64,000 nt of DNA, taken from an uncultured Flavobacteriaceae bacterium (GTDB lineage: Bacteria > Bacteroidota > Bacteroidia > Flavobacteriales > Flavobacteriaceae). The translations under genes and the position numbers were made by a program. This document shows positions 62,201 through 64,000 of the stretch, one piece after another (positions within the stretch are counted from its first letter, which is position 1; the number at the start of each line of letters is the position of its first letter). The stretch spans positions 124,001 to 188,000 of the forward strand of contig CANKUU010000004.1 of NCBI GenBank assembly GCA_947486785.1. Reading direction: 5' to 3'. The notes under the pieces are model-generated. The model had not been told where the DNA came from and made no database searches. It saw only the letters and a program-made list of their open reading frames with translations.

Positions 62201-63616
62201 ATGCGATTTATACAAGTTACTCTTCTCTTTACAATTCTAAACCTAAGTTGTTCTACTAAAGAAAAAGAACAATTTGATCTAGTAATTTTAAACGGAAATA
62301 TTATCCATTTAGAAACTGGAACTATCGATTCTACCAAAACTATTTTTATTTCAGACGGAAAAATTAAAAAAATAGAGCAGTCAGAACATGCTCCTAGCTA
62401 TAGCAGTAAAAAAACGGTTGATGTTAAAGGAAAATTTGTTTTGCCAGGCTTTTGGGACAATCATACACACTTTAGAGGTGGAGATAGCCTGATTAAGAAC
62501 AACAAAAACTTCCTAAAGCTATTTATTGCAAACGGAATAACTACGGTCCGAGATGCAGGTGGTGATTTAACTAGCGCTGTAATCAAATGGAACAATGAAG
62601 TATCTGCGGGTGAACTAGTAGGGCCAAACATTTACACCTCAGGACCAAAAATTGATGGTAAAAATGCTACTTGGGCTGGCTCTTTAGAAGTGGACTCTGA
62701 TTTAGATATACAAAAAGCTTTAGATTCTCTTGAAAACATACCCACCGATTATGTAAAAATCTACGACAGCAAAATTTCTGGAAAATTATATCTAAAAACA
62801 ATTATTGAAGCAGAAAAGCGAAATTTAATAACTTCTGGTCATATGCCTTTTACCGTAAGTTTAGATGAAACAGTAGCATCAGGTATTGACGCTATTGAAC
62901 ACCTTTATTATGTAATGAAAGGTTGCGCCTCAAATGAAAAGGAAGTAACGAAAAAATTACAAACAAGAGAAATTGGTTTTTGGGACGCTATGCCCCTGCT
63001 TATGAGTCATTATCAAGATTCAACAGCACGTAATACTTTTGAAAATCTAAAAAAGAACAAGGTATTTGTTGTTCCAACGCTTCATATTGGTGATGTTCTT
63101 AGCCATCTCGACGAGGTTGATCATTCTAACGATCACTATTTAAAATACATGGGAACAGGCATAATAAAAACCTATGAGGGTAGAATTACTAAGGCAGCAT
63201 TAGCAGATAAAAAGGAAATTCAAGATCGTAAAGATCTCGAAGTATTTTTTAGTAAATTAACCAAAGCGCTCGACCAATACGGTGTGTTGTTATTGGCAGG
63301 CTCAGATAGCGGTGCCTTTAACTCCTACACTTATCCAGGCATCTCACTCCATAAAGAATTACAAGAAATGGTTGCAAGCGGTATTTCTCCGTTAAATGCT
63401 CTAAAAACTTCAGCATATAACGGATCAAAATTTTTACAAAAAGATAGCGATTATGGTACAATTGCCAATAAAAAGGCAGCTGATTTGGTTATTTTGAATG
63501 CTAATCCTCTTGAAAATATTGAGCATACAGAAGATATATTTTCGGTAGTTAAAGCAGGTAAAATTTATTCTAGAGAAGATCTAAAAACGCTCTTGAAAAA
63601 CGCTGTTCAAAATTAG
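62201..63616 (+). CDS. amidohydrolase-family lipoprotein
   Basis: 471 residues. A lipoprotein signal (FTILNLSC, Cys at about residue 17) precedes a metal-dependent amidohydrolase: VLPGFWDNHTHFRGG contains the HxH metal pair, GITTVRDAGGD the typical strand, NLITSGHMPF and DAIEHLYYV the later His ligands, and LLLAGSDSGAF the catalytic Asp. The C-terminal ADLVILNANPLENI closes the small composite domain, as in imidazolonepropionase-like and dipeptidase-like members. The lipid anchor puts it in the periplasm or outer membrane. The substrate (imide, peptide or cyclic amide) is unknown. Confidence 0.88.
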   Translation: MRFIQVTLLFTILNLSCSTKEKEQFDLVILNGNIIHLETGTIDSTKTIFISDGKIKKIEQSEHAPSYSSKKTVDVKGKFVLPGFWDNHTHFRGGDSLIKNNKNFLKLFIANGITTVRDAGGDLTSAVIKWNNEVSAGELVGPNIYTSGPKIDGKNATWAGSLEVDSDLDIQKALDSLENIPTDYVKIYDSKISGKLYLKTIIEAEKRNLITSGHMPFTVSLDETVASGIDAIEHLYYVMKGCASNEKEVTKKLQTREIGFWDAMPLLMSHYQDSTARNTFENLKKNKVFVVPTLHIGDVLSHLDEVDHSNDHYLKYMGTGIIKTYEGRITKAALADKKEIQDRKDLEVFFSKLTKALDQYGVLLLAGSDSGAFNSYTYPGISLHKELQEMVASGISPLNALKTSAYNGSKFLQKDSDYGTIANKKAADLVILNANPLENIEHTEDIFSVVKAGKIYSREDLKTLLKNAVQN

Positions 63617-64000
63617 CACCACAAAAGAGGTTAAACCTTTAGTTTCTGTTTTACTTTTTTTTAAATCAACGCCCAAACACAAGGTACATCTAAACTCAAA
63701 GGAGTATTAGATCGCATTAAATTACAATTTGATGTTTTTATCGATAAATTTTCAACTATTCAATTCACCCAGATCACAAGATATGTAGCCTAAAAATTGA
63801 TAAAAATAATTTTGTAAACGCATCAAAAGTAATTTTCTAATTACCAACAAAATTTGGATTTTGATTTTAATTCAGAGGTTGAATCTACCAAGGTCTTAAA
63901 TCATCAATGTGATTTTTTTTCGCGTTTTAGCTTATTTTAGTAATAAATAAACCTAACTATATCCATATTATTTTCAGGAAAACGTAATCTATTTTAAGTG
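63617..64000. other. right-hand end of the window, no gene seen
   Basis: 384 bp without an open frame of note. The first 50 bases contain a weak AGGTT/AACCT hairpin followed by a T-run (about 63628-63661), which may terminate the amidohydrolase transcript. The rest shows nothing I can interpret, though a gene beginning just outside the window is possible. Confidence 0.45.

Noticed and set aside
1-64000. tRNA, rRNA or tmRNA genes
   Set aside because: No cloverleaf with a TTCGAA/GGTTC arm and CCA-adjacent acceptor stem and no rRNA-like block was found on reading both strands; a covariance search was not possible here.

Overview
The window is AT-rich and gene-dense, and almost certainly comes from a marine member of the Flavobacteriaceae (Bacteroidota). 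The evidence is a type IX secretion sorting domain, a PorP/SprF-type protein, an omega subunit of Bacteroidota type, the gene order bamD-rpoZ-coaBC-DUF4835-recN, a 950-residue CarB without its C-terminal regulatory domain, many outer-membrane lipoproteins, and promoters of the TTTG-N19-TAnnTTTG kind instead of -35/-10 boxes. No tRNA, rRNA or CRISPR array was seen. Genus-level identity cannot be read from the sequence.

Layout. 1-3234 (+): end of a FecCD-type permease, its ATPase, RmuC, a small membrane protein and an acyl-CoA thioesterase. 3227-8223: the oxidative pentose-phosphate genes, pgl and zwf on minus and gnd divergent on plus, then a bestrophin-like channel. 8224-19557: a looser region with a glycosyltransferase, carB, rpmH, a TPR membrane protein, a lytic transglycosylase, an alpha/beta hydrolase, a GNAT-like protein, a ZIP transporter and an RlmL-like methyltransferase, separated by several 300-800 bp stretches without intact genes. 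19640-26947 (-): one gene of about 2,435 codons encoding a PQQ-type sugar dehydrogenase, a diheme cytochrome module, three PA14-like domains, eleven near-identical tandem Ig-like (Big_2) repeats plus one divergent copy, and a T9SS sorting tail. 27119-29769 (-): rlmD and two conserved envelope proteins. 30097-31061: a decayed IS3-type element. 31195-35615: a PorP/SprF-SPOR protein, a histidine phosphatase, a lipoprotein, smpB and pcm. 35804-43371 (+): a long co-directional run (oxidoreductase, hbd, DUF1015, YggS, exonuclease/GIY-YIG fusion, K+ channel, miaA, broken gntK) that stops at a perfect palindromic terminator. 49173-43386 (-): fabI, GT2, YbbR-like, coaE and an RprXY-like two-component pair. 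54292-49304 (-): bamD, rpoZ, coaBC, DUF4835, recN. 55107-64000: a DUF6913-like gene, a 5'-nucleotidase pseudogene, a ThuA/PQQ-dehydrogenase/PKD/cytochrome lipoprotein, a membrane protein, a CDP-alcohol phosphatidyltransferase and an amidohydrolase.

How it fits together. Most genes are housekeeping. Two points stand out. First, two very large exported proteins combine a PQQ-type sugar dehydrogenase with haem c modules, suggesting oxidation of sugars at the cell surface or in the periplasm with electrons passed to cytochrome; the same window holds the cytosolic oxidative pentose-phosphate enzymes, but its gluconokinase gene carries an in-frame stop. Second, three genes (rlmD, smpB, bamD) have a perfect TAnnTTTG element exactly four bases before the ATG, which predicts leaderless mRNAs. 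The gene-poor stretches hold decayed genes (IS3 transposase, 5'-nucleotidase).
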